This document shows, in pieces, positions 1 through 10,741 of a stretch of 64,000 nt of DNA. Below the pieces are notes generated by a model. The model did no database searches. It saw only the letters and a list, made by a program, of their open reading frames with translations, and was not told the DNA's origin. The DNA is from Pelagibius sp. Alg239-R121. GTDB lineage: Bacteria > Pseudomonadota > Alphaproteobacteria > Kiloniellales > Kiloniellaceae. Location of the stretch: the NCBI RefSeq assembly GCF_947331435.1, contig NZ_CAMZOF010000015.1, positions 52,736-116,735 on the forward strand, given 5' to 3'. How positions within the stretch are numbered: position 1 is the first letter of the stretch; each line of letters opens with the position of its first letter. The translations under genes were made by a program, and so were the position numbers.

Positions 1-936
1 GATACCCGAGTCGATCTTGTAGCCCGAATTGGCATAGGCAAAAACGTCGTGGAGGCCTGCACCTTGGACAAACATCGCCATCGCGCCCCCGGCAAGAGCG
101 CCGGCAAACAAGGAGGGGATCGGTGGCTGTTTCGACACGGCAAGCACGATCACGAGCAGCGCCGGTAAAAGCATCCAGGGCGAGATGATGAAATTGGCCT
201 GAAGTGCAGAGGTGATCGAATCGATGCGTTCGAACGACGATTGTTCTGCATCAATCAGAGTAAAGCCAACCACGGTGTAGATCGCGAGAGCGATCAACAT
301 CGCCGGAACGGTCGTCGGCATCATGTTACGAATGTGATCGAACAGGTTTGTGCCCGTTACTGCGGGGGCAAGGTTGGTGGTATCGGACAGGGGTGAAATC
401 TTGTCACCGAAGAAAGCACCGGAAACAACGGCGCCCGCCGTCCAATAGACCGGAATACCAAAACCTGCACCGATCCCCATTAATGCCAACCCCACAGTCC
501 CAACGGTCCCCCAGGACGTGCCGAGAGAAACGGAAACGACCGAGCAGAGAATCATCGCGGCAGCGAGGAAAATTTCCGGCGAGAGAACGGTCAGGCCATA
601 GTAGATCAGAGTTGGAACGGTTCCGCTTGCGATCCAGACACCAATAATCATGCCGACCGTTATCAAGATGGACACCGAAGGCAGAGAGACGTTGATGACG
701 TGAAAAACGCCCTGTTCGATGTTTGCCCACCTATGCCCAAGAGTCAGTCCGACCACGCCGGTGATCGCAATGCCAATCGCCAAGGGAATATGCGGCGTGA
801 AGTCACCGAAGTAGAACAGCTGCACGCCTAGGACGACGAGTGTCAGGATGATGGGAACCAGCGCCAACGCAAATGACGGCAGCCTCGTTCCTTCTTTTAC
901 TGTTAATTCGGCGGAATAATTATCTAGGTTCGCCAT
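1..936 (-). CDS. NhaC-family Na+/H+ antiporter, C-terminus cut by window edge
   Basis: This is an integral membrane sodium/proton antiporter of the NhaC type. The 312 visible residues are strongly hydrophobic and contain the family-typical stretch GTSWGTVGTVGLALMGIG followed by SGAFFGDKISPLSDTTNLAP near residues 145 to 190, which is the conserved core of NhaC proteins. The ATG at 934-936 follows a good ribosome site, GGGGAGGAAAC. The gene runs off the left edge, so the C-terminus is missing; the family is usually about 450 to 500 residues. It lies downstream of the nir operon on the same strand, separated by about 140 bases, and has no evident link to denitrification. Confidence 0.85.
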   Translation of the reverse strand, partial: MANLDNYSAELTVKEGTRLPSFALALVPIILTLVVLGVQLFYFGDFTPHIPLAIGIAITGVVGLTLGHRWANIEQGVFHVINVSLPSVSILITVGMIIGVWIASGTVPTLIYYGLTVLSPEIFLAAAMILCSVVSVSLGTSWGTVGTVGLALMGIGAGFGIPVYWTAGAVVSGAFFGDKISPLSDTTNLAPAVTGTNLFDHIRNMMPTTVPAMLIALAIYTVVGFTLIDAEQSSFERIDSITSALQANFIISPWMLLPALLVIVLAVSKQPPIPSLFAGALAGGAMAMFVQGAGLHDVFAYANSGYKIDSGI

Positions 937-1074
937 GTTTCCTCCCCTTCGCTGCGATGTTTGGATTTACGATGGCGTCGTGTGGCTCACGCAAGCACCA
1001 AAGTGCGCGGAGTTCTGCCAGACATCGGTGTCAACGAAATAGGATGTAAGCGTCGTCTCTGTTGGACCTTTGCG

Positions 1075-1893
1075 TCATAAACGCGGCACAGAGCTTTCCC
1101 GCCTCGCATCGATGCCACGAAGAAGAGCAGGCACCGGACCGGCGCTCGACGCACCGTGGAGAGACAGAGATTTGGCAATAATTTCTGATACTTCCGGCGA
1201 CGCTCCGATGGGCCCGATAAGGTGACCTGGGAATGACGCAGCTGCCAACGCATTCGGCAGATCAACTTTCACATGACCTGCCTGACCGGCAAAGAAAGGC
1301 AGGCATACGGCAGGTCCGGGAATCCGAGCAGCCTCCTCGACGAATGGCTCCTGTTCAAGAAAGCCAACACGGACCTCACGAAACAAATTCTGCGTGGAAA
1401 GACTTTGGACAACCTGCCGCGCAATCTGGCCGGGCCGCGGATCGGAACGCGCGCCGTGCGCGGCTAGAAGGACGGTTGTTTTGTCGGCCGCGGAACCAAA
1501 GGCTTTCACTGCGCGTTTGATCTTCGTGATGCAGAGCATCGTCAGCCGGGGATCGAGCCCAAGCGGCGGCAAAACCTCAAACGACCCCGGCCAATCCTGA
1601 CGCATTCGTCTCGGTAGCGCCTGGCTGACAAACCAGCCATCAGACATGAAAAGCGGATAGACCAGTGCCCGTGCCGACGGCAATTCTTCCAGCGTCCGTT
1701 TCAATGCTCCTCGTGCCGAAAGTGTCGCGCCTCGCACTGTCCAGCCAGGAAGCCGGCGGGCCACCCGCTCAGCCAATGCACCAACAGCCGCCTCCGGCGC
1801 GTCAGGTGCCGAGGGCGAGCCATGTGCAACAATCACTGCCGCGCGAGAATCAGTGAGAGGTGCCGTCGGAGAAGGTGATCTTGTTCCAGACAT
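1075..1893 (-). CDS. CbiX/SirB-type sirohydrochlorin chelatase
   Basis: Predicted class II tetrapyrrole chelatase of 272 residues. Two internally similar halves begin VIVAHGSPSAP (about residues 21-31) and VLLAAHGARSDPRP (about 141-154); such HGS/HGAR histidines bind metal in the CbiX/SirB family. Heme d1 is built from siroheme, so a chelatase that puts iron into sirohydrochlorin is a sensible last member of a nir operon; that role is inferred from context. The start overlaps the end of nirN by 44 bases, so the two are probably translationally coupled. The metal (Fe or Co) cannot be read from the sequence. Confidence 0.75.
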   Translation of the reverse strand: MSGTRSPSPTAPLTDSRAAVIVAHGSPSAPDAPEAAVGALAERVARRLPGWTVRGATLSARGALKRTLEELPSARALVYPLFMSDGWFVSQALPRRMRQDWPGSFEVLPPLGLDPRLTMLCITKIKRAVKAFGSAADKTTVLLAAHGARSDPRPGQIARQVVQSLSTQNLFREVRVGFLEQEPFVEEAARIPGPAVCLPFFAGQAGHVKVDLPNALAAASFPGHLIGPIGASPEVSEIIAKSLSLHGASSAGPVPALLRGIDARRESSVPRL

Positions 1894-3397
1894 TGTACTT
1901 TCCCGAAGGCTTGCGCATGGGCAGCCGTTTAACCTCTTTTAGAGTCTTTGCGTCGTAGACGATCACCGCCCCCTCTTGTTCCCAAACGCTGACCAGCGCG
2001 TGCCGGCCGTTGCGGTCAAATTCGACATGGGCGACCGTTGCATCCGGCACCGGACGCAGGGTCTTGACGATCTCAAGACTCTCCTTGTCGATGACGTGCA
2101 TGGCATCACGGTTCGGCCCAAAGAAAACATCGGCCCAGACAAAATCCGTATTCTCATGGCTGCGCAGAAAGAAACCCGGCCCCAGGGTTTCCAGGGTTTT
2201 GACAAGCTGCCAGCTATCAGTATCGATCACAGACAGCCGGGCTTCCTTGAGATGCGGGGTCGCCATCACGCGCCGCCCCCCGCTGAACCAGGAGATGCCT
2301 GAACCCAGGTGCGGCAGGCCCGGCAACGGCAGTTCGGCGATTTCCCGCCCGACGTTGAGGTTGACCACGACACCGCGGGCGCCGTCCCGGGCAGCGCCGA
2401 TCAAGTGGCGGTAGTCAGGGGTGAAGAAGAAGTCGTCGATCGGCTCACCGGTTTCGATGCGGCGCAGGGCAAAGAGACCTTCTGATGACGGCAGCGCCTC
2501 AACCATGCCCTTCTCGTGACTGTGCACGTAGCCTTCGAATACCGGATCCGCTCCAGGGTCGGTGGCGATTTCCCAGATCTCCGGCGCATCCTTGAGTGCC
2601 AGGATAAAGCTATCGCGCTGCGGTGCCTGATAGACCGCAGAGACTCGTGACAGCGTGCCGTCCTTGGCTCGCACGTCGAACACCCGCTCTACAGAGAGAT
2701 CCGCCGTTGATAAAATGGTCAGGCTGCGTGGCAGGTAGTTGGCCACTGCGAGGTGCTTGCCGTCTTTCGAGATCGCGATGTTACGGCTGTTTAACCCGGC
2801 GCGGATCCGCCCGACCTCGGTTAAACTCCAGAGATCATACTTCTGCACCCAGCCGTCTCGGGACATGATGAAAACAAAGCGGCCTTCGGGTGTGAACTTC
2901 GGCCCGCCATGAACAGCAAACGGCGTGGCGAAGCGGTCCATCACGTCGAAGCGGTCGCCGTCAAGGACGGAAACATGATGATCGCCGGTCTCAACAACCA
3001 AGAAGAGGTTCAGAGGATCTGCTTCGAAAACCGGCTCGGACGCGGGCGAGTAATCGGCATTTCGCTCAAGGCTCTCCGTAATCTGTTCTGCACCCCAGTC
3101 AGGAATCTCCTTCAGCGGGACCTTCACAAAAGCTGCCAGCGCTGCGATCTCTTCCGCTTTCAGGACTTCGCTGAAAGCCGGCATTTGGGTGATCACACGT
3201 CCGTTGGTAATCACTTCCGACAGTTTGGGACCGCGCATGCGTTTCAGGGTTTCGGGAATCAAAGCCGGCCCTGTACCTCCCAACCGGTCCGCACCGTGAC
3301 ATGCGGCGCAGTGCTCGGCATAGAGCGCCTCGGGGTTTGCCGAGGCCTCCCACGCCAAACCCAGGAAACAGCTAAAGAAAGCGATGAATCGGATCAC
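1850..3397 (-). CDS. nirN: NirN, c-type cytochrome with a d1-binding propeller
   Basis: Periplasmic c-type cytochrome of 515 residues. Residues 1-20 form a signal peptide ending WEASA, CAACH at 30-34 is the single heme c motif, and the rest is an eight-bladed cytochrome d1-like propeller resembling NirS and NirF. In characterised denitrifiers NirN oxidises dihydro-heme d1 to heme d1, the last step of cofactor synthesis, and hands it to NirS. The start is GTG, preceded by GGGGGA, and overlaps the end of nirJ by 26 bases. The order nirJ-nirN matches Pseudomonas and Paracoccus clusters. It is distinguished from NirS by a shorter N-terminal segment and its position at the end of the operon. Confidence 0.88.
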   Translation of the reverse strand: MIRFIAFFSCFLGLAWEASANPEALYAEHCAACHGADRLGGTGPALIPETLKRMRGPKLSEVITNGRVITQMPAFSEVLKAEEIAALAAFVKVPLKEIPDWGAEQITESLERNADYSPASEPVFEADPLNLFLVVETGDHHVSVLDGDRFDVMDRFATPFAVHGGPKFTPEGRFVFIMSRDGWVQKYDLWSLTEVGRIRAGLNSRNIAISKDGKHLAVANYLPRSLTILSTADLSVERVFDVRAKDGTLSRVSAVYQAPQRDSFILALKDAPEIWEIATDPGADPVFEGYVHSHEKGMVEALPSSEGLFALRRIETGEPIDDFFFTPDYRHLIGAARDGARGVVVNLNVGREIAELPLPGLPHLGSGISWFSGGRRVMATPHLKEARLSVIDTDSWQLVKTLETLGPGFFLRSHENTDFVWADVFFGPNRDAMHVIDKESLEIVKTLRPVPDATVAHVEFDRNGRHALVSVWEQEGAVIVYDAKTLKEVKRLPMRKPSGKYNVWNKITFSDGTSH

Positions 3398-4580
3398 GGC
3401 TTTTCCCCCGGAAGGGTGTCACGGTTAGACGATCGGTCTCTGCAACGCCGATCTCCTCGTCACTCATGTAACAGGCTGGGTCTTCGGCCCAGGGGTCGCC
3501 GGTCAGTTGCAAAGCACGGATCCGGGTGTTGCCGCCGCAGACGCTCTGATAGCTGCAGGCGCCGCAGCGCCCCTTGAGCGGGCGCGGTCGGCGGCGTAAC
3601 TGGGCCAACATGGGATCGTCGCCAGCCCAGAGTTGCGAGAAGGGCTGTTCCTTCACACTGCCGATCGTGTAGTCCGACCAGTAGGTGTCCGGATGCACCT
3701 TTCCTTGCGGGTCGATGTTGGCCACACCGACGCCGGATGAGTTTCCGCCCCAGGCTTCGAGATGATCTTTCAAATGGGCAATCTGTTCAGAGGTAAAGCG
3801 CTCTTCTGCCCATTGCAGAAAATAGACCGCGTCAGCATCATTGTTGCCGGTAACGATGTCGAGCGGCCGCCCCTCGTCGGCGGCATGCCAGGCACGGTCG
3901 ATCAACAGGTCCATGGCGGCACGTGTGTGCGACCAGCTGGCGTCTGCACCCCGGTGCTTGTCGCCGCGCCCGGCATAGACCAAATGCGAGAGATAGAACT
4001 TATCCACCCCTTCTGCCTCGGCGAGCGCTAAAAGATCAGGGAGCTGGCCCGCGTTCTGTTCGGTAATGGTAAAACGCAGACCAACCTTCACGCCGCGCGC
4101 CTTGCAGGCCCGAACGCCCGCAAGTGCCGCGTCAAAGGCACCATCTTTGCCTCGAAACCAGTCGTTGGTTGCGCCGATGCCATCGATGCTGATCCCGACG
4201 TAGTCGAAACCGATATCGGCAACACGTTCAGCCGTTTCGCCCTGGATGACCGTACCGTTGGTCGAGAGGGCGAGATACAGCTTCATCTGCCGCGCCCGTT
4301 CGGCGATCTCGAACAGATCCATGCGCATCAGCGGCTCACCGCCCGACAGGATCAAAGCTGGGATATCGAATTTCCCCAGATCCTCCAAGACAGCCATCGC
4401 CTGATCATTGGAGAGCTCTCCAGGAAAGGCGTGATCCGATGAAACGGTATAGCAATGCCGACACTGCAGATTGCAGCGGCGCGTCAGATTCCAGATGACC
4501 ACAGGTTTCACGGCACTGCGCCGGTGCCGCACCGGTGTCGGCGATACAAGCTGGCGCATGTAGTGCGACAGTCGAAACAT
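3372..4580 (-). CDS. nirJ: NirJ, radical SAM heme d1 biosynthesis enzyme
   Basis: Radical S-adenosylmethionine enzyme of 402 residues. The CNLQCRHC motif (cysteines 36, 40, 43) binds the catalytic 4Fe-4S cluster, and a C-terminal cysteine group ([14 protein letters not shown] and a later PACY) suggests the auxiliary cluster of the SPASM type. NirJ removes propionate side chains from 12,18-didecarboxysiroheme to introduce the d1 oxo groups. TGATG overlap with nirH upstream and a 26-base overlap with nirN downstream indicate one operon. GGEPL after the first cluster motif is the usual SAM-binding strand. Confidence 0.92.
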   Translation of the reverse strand: MFRLSHYMRQLVSPTPVRHRRSAVKPVVIWNLTRRCNLQCRHCYTVSSDHAFPGELSNDQAMAVLEDLGKFDIPALILSGGEPLMRMDLFEIAERARQMKLYLALSTNGTVIQGETAERVADIGFDYVGISIDGIGATNDWFRGKDGAFDAALAGVRACKARGVKVGLRFTITEQNAGQLPDLLALAEAEGVDKFYLSHLVYAGRGDKHRGADASWSHTRAAMDLLIDRAWHAADEGRPLDIVTGNNDADAVYFLQWAEERFTSEQIAHLKDHLEAWGGNSSGVGVANIDPQGKVHPDTYWSDYTIGSVKEQPFSQLWAGDDPMLAQLRRRPRPLKGRCGACSYQSVCGGNTRIRALQLTGDPWAEDPACYMSDEEIGVAETDRLTVTPFRGKSRDPIHRFL

Positions 4581-5083
4581 CAGCCGTCTCCCTTCGAGGT
4601 GCTGTTGCGTGCCAGTCTCAGGCCGGTCTTTTTCAGGATGCGGGTGGAATAGAGGACATCATTGCCGCGGCAGGCAGGCCCCAGAAGCCGTGCGATGACC
4701 GCCCTCTTTTCCTCGACTTCCGAGGGGTCCGACCCATGAACCATGGCAAAGAGGTTGTACGGCCAGAGCGGCAAGGCGCGCGGGCGCAGATAGCAGTGCG
4801 AGACAAAGCCAAGTTGACCGATATTGGTGCCCAGCGCACTTGCCTCTGCATCCTCCACATCCCAGACCGTCATCCCGTTCGCAGGCATACCCAGCGCGTA
4901 GTGATTGGGTGCCACCCCGACCCGGCGCACAACGCCACGCATCTGAAGCGCCGTCAGGCGATCAATGACCTCGGCCTCATCAAGGCCGAGACGGGTCGCG
5001 ATTTCTCCATAAGGCTCGGCAACGAAGGGCAATCCCGACTGTGTCGCCTCGACGATCTTACGATCAATTGTGTCCAGGCTCAT
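4580..5083 (-). CDS. nirH: NirH, siroheme decarboxylase subunit
   Basis: AsnC/Lrp-like protein of 167 residues that belongs to the siroheme decarboxylase family. An N-terminal winged helix (residues about 1-60) is followed by a ligand-binding ferredoxin-like domain with the motif [20 protein letters not shown], which is also found in the C-terminal half of the NirDL fusion. With NirD, NirL and NirG it removes two acetate carboxyls from siroheme to give 12,18-didecarboxysiroheme. ATGA overlap with nirG. The assignment as NirH rather than NirG rests on order and on similarity to the L-type half. Confidence 0.87.
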   Translation of the reverse strand: MSLDTIDRKIVEATQSGLPFVAEPYGEIATRLGLDEAEVIDRLTALQMRGVVRRVGVAPNHYALGMPANGMTVWDVEDAEASALGTNIGQLGFVSHCYLRPRALPLWPYNLFAMVHGSDPSEVEEKRAVIARLLGPACRGNDVLYSTRILKKTGLRLARNSTSKGDG

Positions 5084-5544
5084 GCGACCATCCTAAATCC
5101 GATATAAAACTCTTCGAGTTTGGGAAAACGCAGAACGGAGAGTCCGCTTGCCTGTTCGATCGCACGCGCCGCTGCATCAATCCCCTCAGGCGTCTCCGTC
5201 GCCAGCACGAACCACATGTTCAATCGGTGTGCACGTTCGTAGTTATGGGCGACTTCGGGGCGCGCGTTGACCTGCGCCGTCACTGCTTCGAAGCGCACAC
5301 TTGGAACTTCCATCGCGCAGAGACAAAAGGCGCCGCCCATGGCTGCTGCGTCGAAAAAGGGTCCAAAACGTGTAATGACGCCAGCCTTGCGAAGACGCGC
5401 GAGGCGCTCAATCAATTCATATTCATCCAAATCCAACGCAGCAGCAGCCTCGGCGTAGGGCCGGGTGCAAATAGGAAAGCCCTCCTGCAATGCATTGATG
5501 ATCCGCCGGTCGGTATCATCTGGCTTGTGATCCGGAGATTTCAC
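5080..5544 (-). CDS. nirG: NirG, siroheme decarboxylase subunit
   Basis: AsnC-like siroheme decarboxylase subunit of 154 residues. An N-terminal helix-turn-helix (to about residue 60) precedes a domain with VAHNYERAHRLNMWFVLATE, matching the HNY/NxWFV pattern of NirD/NirG proteins, and ends [12 protein letters not shown]. It acts in heme d1 synthesis with NirDL and NirH. Start and stop overlap both neighbours by ATGA, so expression is coupled. DNA binding is not expected despite the HTH-like fold, as in the characterised family. Confidence 0.87.
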   Translation of the reverse strand: MKSPDHKPDDTDRRIINALQEGFPICTRPYAEAAAALDLDEYELIERLARLRKAGVITRFGPFFDAAAMGGAFCLCAMEVPSVRFEAVTAQVNARPEVAHNYERAHRLNMWFVLATETPEGIDAAARAIEQASGLSVLRFPKLEEFYIGFRMVA

Positions 5545-6533
5545 GCCGCGGCTCCCTTATCACGTAACACTCTCGCACCGGTCTGTTTGAAACAGCGAAC
5601 ACTGAACAACACCTGGTGCGGTACCGAACGAAGGCCGACTTCGTCACAGGCCCGGTCGAGCACGGCCATAGCCTCCGGGCGGCTGCGCGCGTGGATCATG
5701 CAGTAGAGACTGAAGGGCCAGGTATTTGGAACTGGTCTGCGTTGATAACAAAGCGTAATGCCAGGCACCGCGGTCAGTGCAGGTCCGACATGCGCAACCT
5801 GTTCTTCCGGCAGCTCCCAAACCACCATGGCATTGGAACTCCACCCAAGCGCCCGATGACGCACAATCACACCGATCCTGGACAAAACGCCTGCCGCGGC
5901 GAGGGCGCGGATACGTGCCAGTATCTCACCTTCAGTTCTATCAAGTACCTTGCCTACCGCGGCAAAGGGTTGGGCTACGAGATCCAGACCGTTCGACAAG
6001 ACCTGCATGATTTCTCGGTCACCATGAGTCAGCGCTGCGCTATCAATTCTATCTGGTAATGGCGGAAGGCGGCCTGAACCGTCGAGGGCGAAACCAAGGT
6101 TGATGTTGAACGGGCGCACGAGCGGAAGATCGAGCACTTCCAGGCCAGTGGCCTTGCGAACGTTATTGAGGATCGCATCCACGTACGCCCGGTCCGGCCC
6201 TGTCGCCACGAACCAGATGTTCCAATGATGCTCACGCAAATAGGAATGATTGACCCCCGGTTCTGCCCCGATCATCGCGGCGACCTGTTCAATCCGATCC
6301 TCGGGCACTGCAATCGCGGCAAGGGTGCTGGCGCCAACGGTATTCGGGCGGCAGGTTGCGCCTATCCGGCTGATTGCGCCTGCAGCAGACAGCTTTCGCA
6401 AGCGGTCGAGAACATCCGCCTCTGAGATTTCAAGTTGCCCTGCAATCTCGGCAAAGGGTTGCGGAATCAGGGGAAAGTCGTTCTGCCAGCGATCGAGCAG
6501 TTGATGGTTGAGGGACTCAAGATGAATATTCAT
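5541..6533 (-). CDS. nirD: NirDL fusion, siroheme decarboxylase
   Basis: A 330-residue natural fusion of two siroheme decarboxylase units. The NirD half (about 1-155) holds VNHSYLREHHWNIWFVATG. The NirL half (about 170-330) starts with a second HTH-like segment (REIMQVLSNGLDLVAQPF) and contains YQRRPVPNTWPFSLYCMIHA. In Pseudomonas these are separate genes; the fused form is known from Paracoccus-like and Hydrogenobacter-type clusters. Together with NirG and NirH it decarboxylates siroheme. It is followed by nirG with ATGA overlap and preceded by nirF at a 3-base gap. Confidence 0.9.
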   Translation of the reverse strand: MNIHLESLNHQLLDRWQNDFPLIPQPFAEIAGQLEISEADVLDRLRKLSAAGAISRIGATCRPNTVGASTLAAIAVPEDRIEQVAAMIGAEPGVNHSYLREHHWNIWFVATGPDRAYVDAILNNVRKATGLEVLDLPLVRPFNINLGFALDGSGRLPPLPDRIDSAALTHGDREIMQVLSNGLDLVAQPFAAVGKVLDRTEGEILARIRALAAAGVLSRIGVIVRHRALGWSSNAMVVWELPEEQVAHVGPALTAVPGITLCYQRRPVPNTWPFSLYCMIHARSRPEAMAVLDRACDEVGLRSVPHQVLFSVRCFKQTGARVLRDKGAAA

Positions 6534-6536
6534 GCC

Positions 6537-7697
6537 TCACAGTCCCGTTCGGTGCGCACGTGCGGTGAAGAAGATACCCGAAGGACTCTCGGCCGAAATC
6601 TCACCGAGTTTCTTGAAACTGGCCGTATCGTAGACATCTATACGCCCGGCATCGCGAACCGAGACCCAAACTTCATGGCCGCGCGGCGTGAACTCCATAT
6701 GCAGAACCGCTGGGCCGGGCTTGAGACTTTTAATGACTTCCCCTGATTGCGTATCAATGATTTGGACGGTGTCGTTAAGAGGGTGTGCGAAATTCACCCA
6801 GACTTGACGCCCGTCAGGTCGGGCCACCGCAAAGACCGGTTGCCCGTAGGTATTGGTTCGCCCAACTTCCTCCAGAGAGCGTGCGTCGATCCAAAGAACC
6901 TCTTTGCGTCCGACGGCGGGCAGAACAAATCGTTCGCCCGCTAATGCCCAACCTTCCAGATGCGGCATCTTATATACGGGAAGTGCTTTTTCACCTTTTC
7001 CGTAGCCTTGCAAGATGCGCCGTGGCATCGGTGACGACTCCCAAAGGTCGAGAGCCGTCAGGCCGTCCTCTCCAAAAAGCCCCGCGATGTAACGCCGGCC
7101 ATCGGCCGTAATTAGAGCGTCATAAGGGTTTTTGCCGATGTTTTTTATCCGGGTGATTTCGGGTTCGTCCCCTGTGGAGAAATCGGCGATCCAGGTTTCC
7201 CCTTCATCCCAGAGTGTGAAGACAAAGCGCTTTCCAGGCGCATCAACCAAACCAATCGTCTTCGAGCCGGTGGGAATGTCGGCAATGAGGTCCATAGTTT
7301 CGACGTCAAATACCCGCACGCCACCCGGTTCATAATTCGAAACTGCGACCAGTCGTCCATCGTCTGAAATGGCACCACCAATCGCGTTTCCCGACTGCAC
7401 CACACGCCCGACAAGAGATTGGGTCAGGAGGTCAATCTTGCTCAGGCCGCCGTCGCGTCCGAATACAAACGCAAAGCGCTGATCCGGCGAAAAAACCACC
7501 GATGCATGGGAGAGGTCGCCGAGCCCTTCAATCCGACCGATCCTTGCGCGTTCGGACTGATCGACGATCAAGAGAGAACCGCTTGCCCGCTCAATCACAA
7601 CGCCCAGATCCCCAGTCGCACGCAAAGAGTCGGCCTTCGCTGGCGCCAAGCCAGCAGCTAGAATTAGGAGCAGAAAGAGAGAGAAGACTCTTGTCAT
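6537..7697 (-). CDS. nirF: NirF, heme d1 biosynthesis protein
   Basis: Periplasmic beta-propeller protein of 386 residues related to the d1 domain of NirS but lacking any CxxCH motif. Residues 1-22 are a signal peptide with a normal AKA cleavage site and no lipobox cysteine, so it is probably soluble, unlike the lipoprotein form of Pseudomonas. NirF acts at a late stage of heme d1 synthesis, producing the intermediate that NirN then dehydrogenates. ATGA overlap with nirC upstream. Confidence 0.9.
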   Translation of the reverse strand: MTRVFSLFLLLILAAGLAPAKADSLRATGDLGVVIERASGSLLIVDQSERARIGRIEGLGDLSHASVVFSPDQRFAFVFGRDGGLSKIDLLTQSLVGRVVQSGNAIGGAISDDGRLVAVSNYEPGGVRVFDVETMDLIADIPTGSKTIGLVDAPGKRFVFTLWDEGETWIADFSTGDEPEITRIKNIGKNPYDALITADGRRYIAGLFGEDGLTALDLWESSPMPRRILQGYGKGEKALPVYKMPHLEGWALAGERFVLPAVGRKEVLWIDARSLEEVGRTNTYGQPVFAVARPDGRQVWVNFAHPLNDTVQIIDTQSGEVIKSLKPGPAVLHMEFTPRGHEVWVSVRDAGRIDVYDTASFKKLGEISAESPSGIFFTARAHRTGL

Positions 7698-8005
7698 TCG
7701 GCGTTTCCTTTAAGTAAGAACTCCGCAATCCACCGCGCTTCCGGTTCGCTGAGTAATGGTCGCCACGGCGGCATCGCCGTTCCGGGCACACCATCAAGCA
7801 CAATGTCGGTCAATACTTCTGCAGACCTGCCGGCCAGTGTCTCGGCGCGGAGATCGGGACCGAGACCGCCCTTCAAGGTCAGTCCGTGACAGGATCCGCA
7901 ATCCTGCAGTACAAGCCGTTCCAGCTCGGATGCACGCTCCGGCGTGAGGTCGCCCGCCACAGCCGGTGCGGTCATCATTAGAATAAGAATGGCCGTTTTA
8001 GGCAT
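7694..8005 (-). CDS. nirC: NirC, small periplasmic cytochrome c
   Basis: Monoheme cytochrome c of 103 residues with signal peptide (1-17, ending PAVAG) and CGSCH at residues 36-40; a methionine in GTAMPPW could be the distal ligand. NirC is an electron carrier for nitrite reductase or for heme d1 maturation. The chosen ATG overlaps the last codons of nirE (ATGCCTAA) and follows GAGAGG; an in-frame ATG eight codons upstream would extend the protein without improving the signal peptide. ATGA overlap with nirF. Confidence 0.88.
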   Translation of the reverse strand: MPKTAILILMMTAPAVAGDLTPERASELERLVLQDCGSCHGLTLKGGLGPDLRAETLAGRSAEVLTDIVLDGVPGTAMPPWRPLLSEPEARWIAEFLLKGNAE

Positions 8006-8789
8006 TGACCGCCTCTCGAAGCGGTCCATAGGAAAACACAGACATGACCTCGGCTGGGCAGGACCGATAGAGCGAAACCACAGAGCCGATCACAAACAGC
8101 ATCGGGCCTTCAAGTCGTGCCGCGGCAATCTCCACGGCGATCGTTTCCAAGCGGGAAAAAATCCGCGACTCTCTGGGCGTTGTCGCATTTGCGATAGCCA
8201 TCACTGGCAATGACGTGGGCAAGCCCTGTTCCAGTAACTTTGTTGCGATTTCACGGATGTTTGCCGCCCCCATGTAAACCACCAGCGTGGTTTGAGGATC
8301 TGCGAGTCCGGCCCAATCCAGATCGAGCGGAGAATCGCCACGGCAATGCCCGGTAACGTAACGTACGCCGGTGGCCAGACCGCGATGAGTCAGAGGCACT
8401 CCGGTAACCGCCGCAGCCCCTTGTGCCGCGGTAATACCGGGAATGATCTCGACCGGAATGCCGGCGGCGTGAAGCGCTGCAGCTTCCTCAGATCCGCGGC
8501 CGAAAATAGAGGGGTCGCCTCCCTTTAGGCGGACGACTGTCTGTCCCGCTTGCGCCAGCTCGACAAGGATTTCATTGATTCGTTCCTGCGGCACGGGATG
8601 GGACTTGGGCGCCTTACCGACGGGGATGGCGTGCGCCGACGTAGGGATCAAAGCCAGAATTTCATCGGAAACCAAACGGTCGTACACTACGGCATGGGCC
8701 AGTCCCATCGTACGAACCGCTTTCAGAGTCAGTAACTCAGGATCGCCCGGACCTGCACCGACCAGATAAACCCGCCCTTGATTCTTCAT
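7998..8789 (-). CDS. nirE: NirE, uroporphyrinogen-III C-methyltransferase
   Basis: SAM-dependent methyltransferase of 263 residues that converts uroporphyrinogen III to precorrin-2, the entry step to siroheme and heme d1. VYLVGAGPGDPELLT near the start and VVRLKGGDPSIFGRG are the hallmark SUMT motifs; TGHC and VVYMGAAN follow. It is a stand-alone methyltransferase without the CysG dehydrogenase/chelatase domain. The ATG at 8789 follows GGGAGGG and gives the usual family length; an upstream in-frame ATG at 8843 lacks support. It lies second in the operon, 61 bases after nirS. Confidence 0.92.
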   Translation of the reverse strand: MKNQGRVYLVGAGPGDPELLTLKAVRTMGLAHAVVYDRLVSDEILALIPTSAHAIPVGKAPKSHPVPQERINEILVELAQAGQTVVRLKGGDPSIFGRGSEEAAALHAAGIPVEIIPGITAAQGAAAVTGVPLTHRGLATGVRYVTGHCRGDSPLDLDWAGLADPQTTLVVYMGAANIREIATKLLEQGLPTSLPVMAIANATTPRESRIFSRLETIAVEIAAARLEGPMLFVIGSVVSLYRSCPAEVMSVFSYGPLREAVNA

Positions 8790-8850
8790 TGCGCCCTCCC
8801 TGACAGCCGTCAGACGGAAGGGTGACCGAAGCCACCCTTCCATTAACCGA

Positions 8851-10737
<1,887 letters not shown>

Positions 10738-10741
10738 TCAG

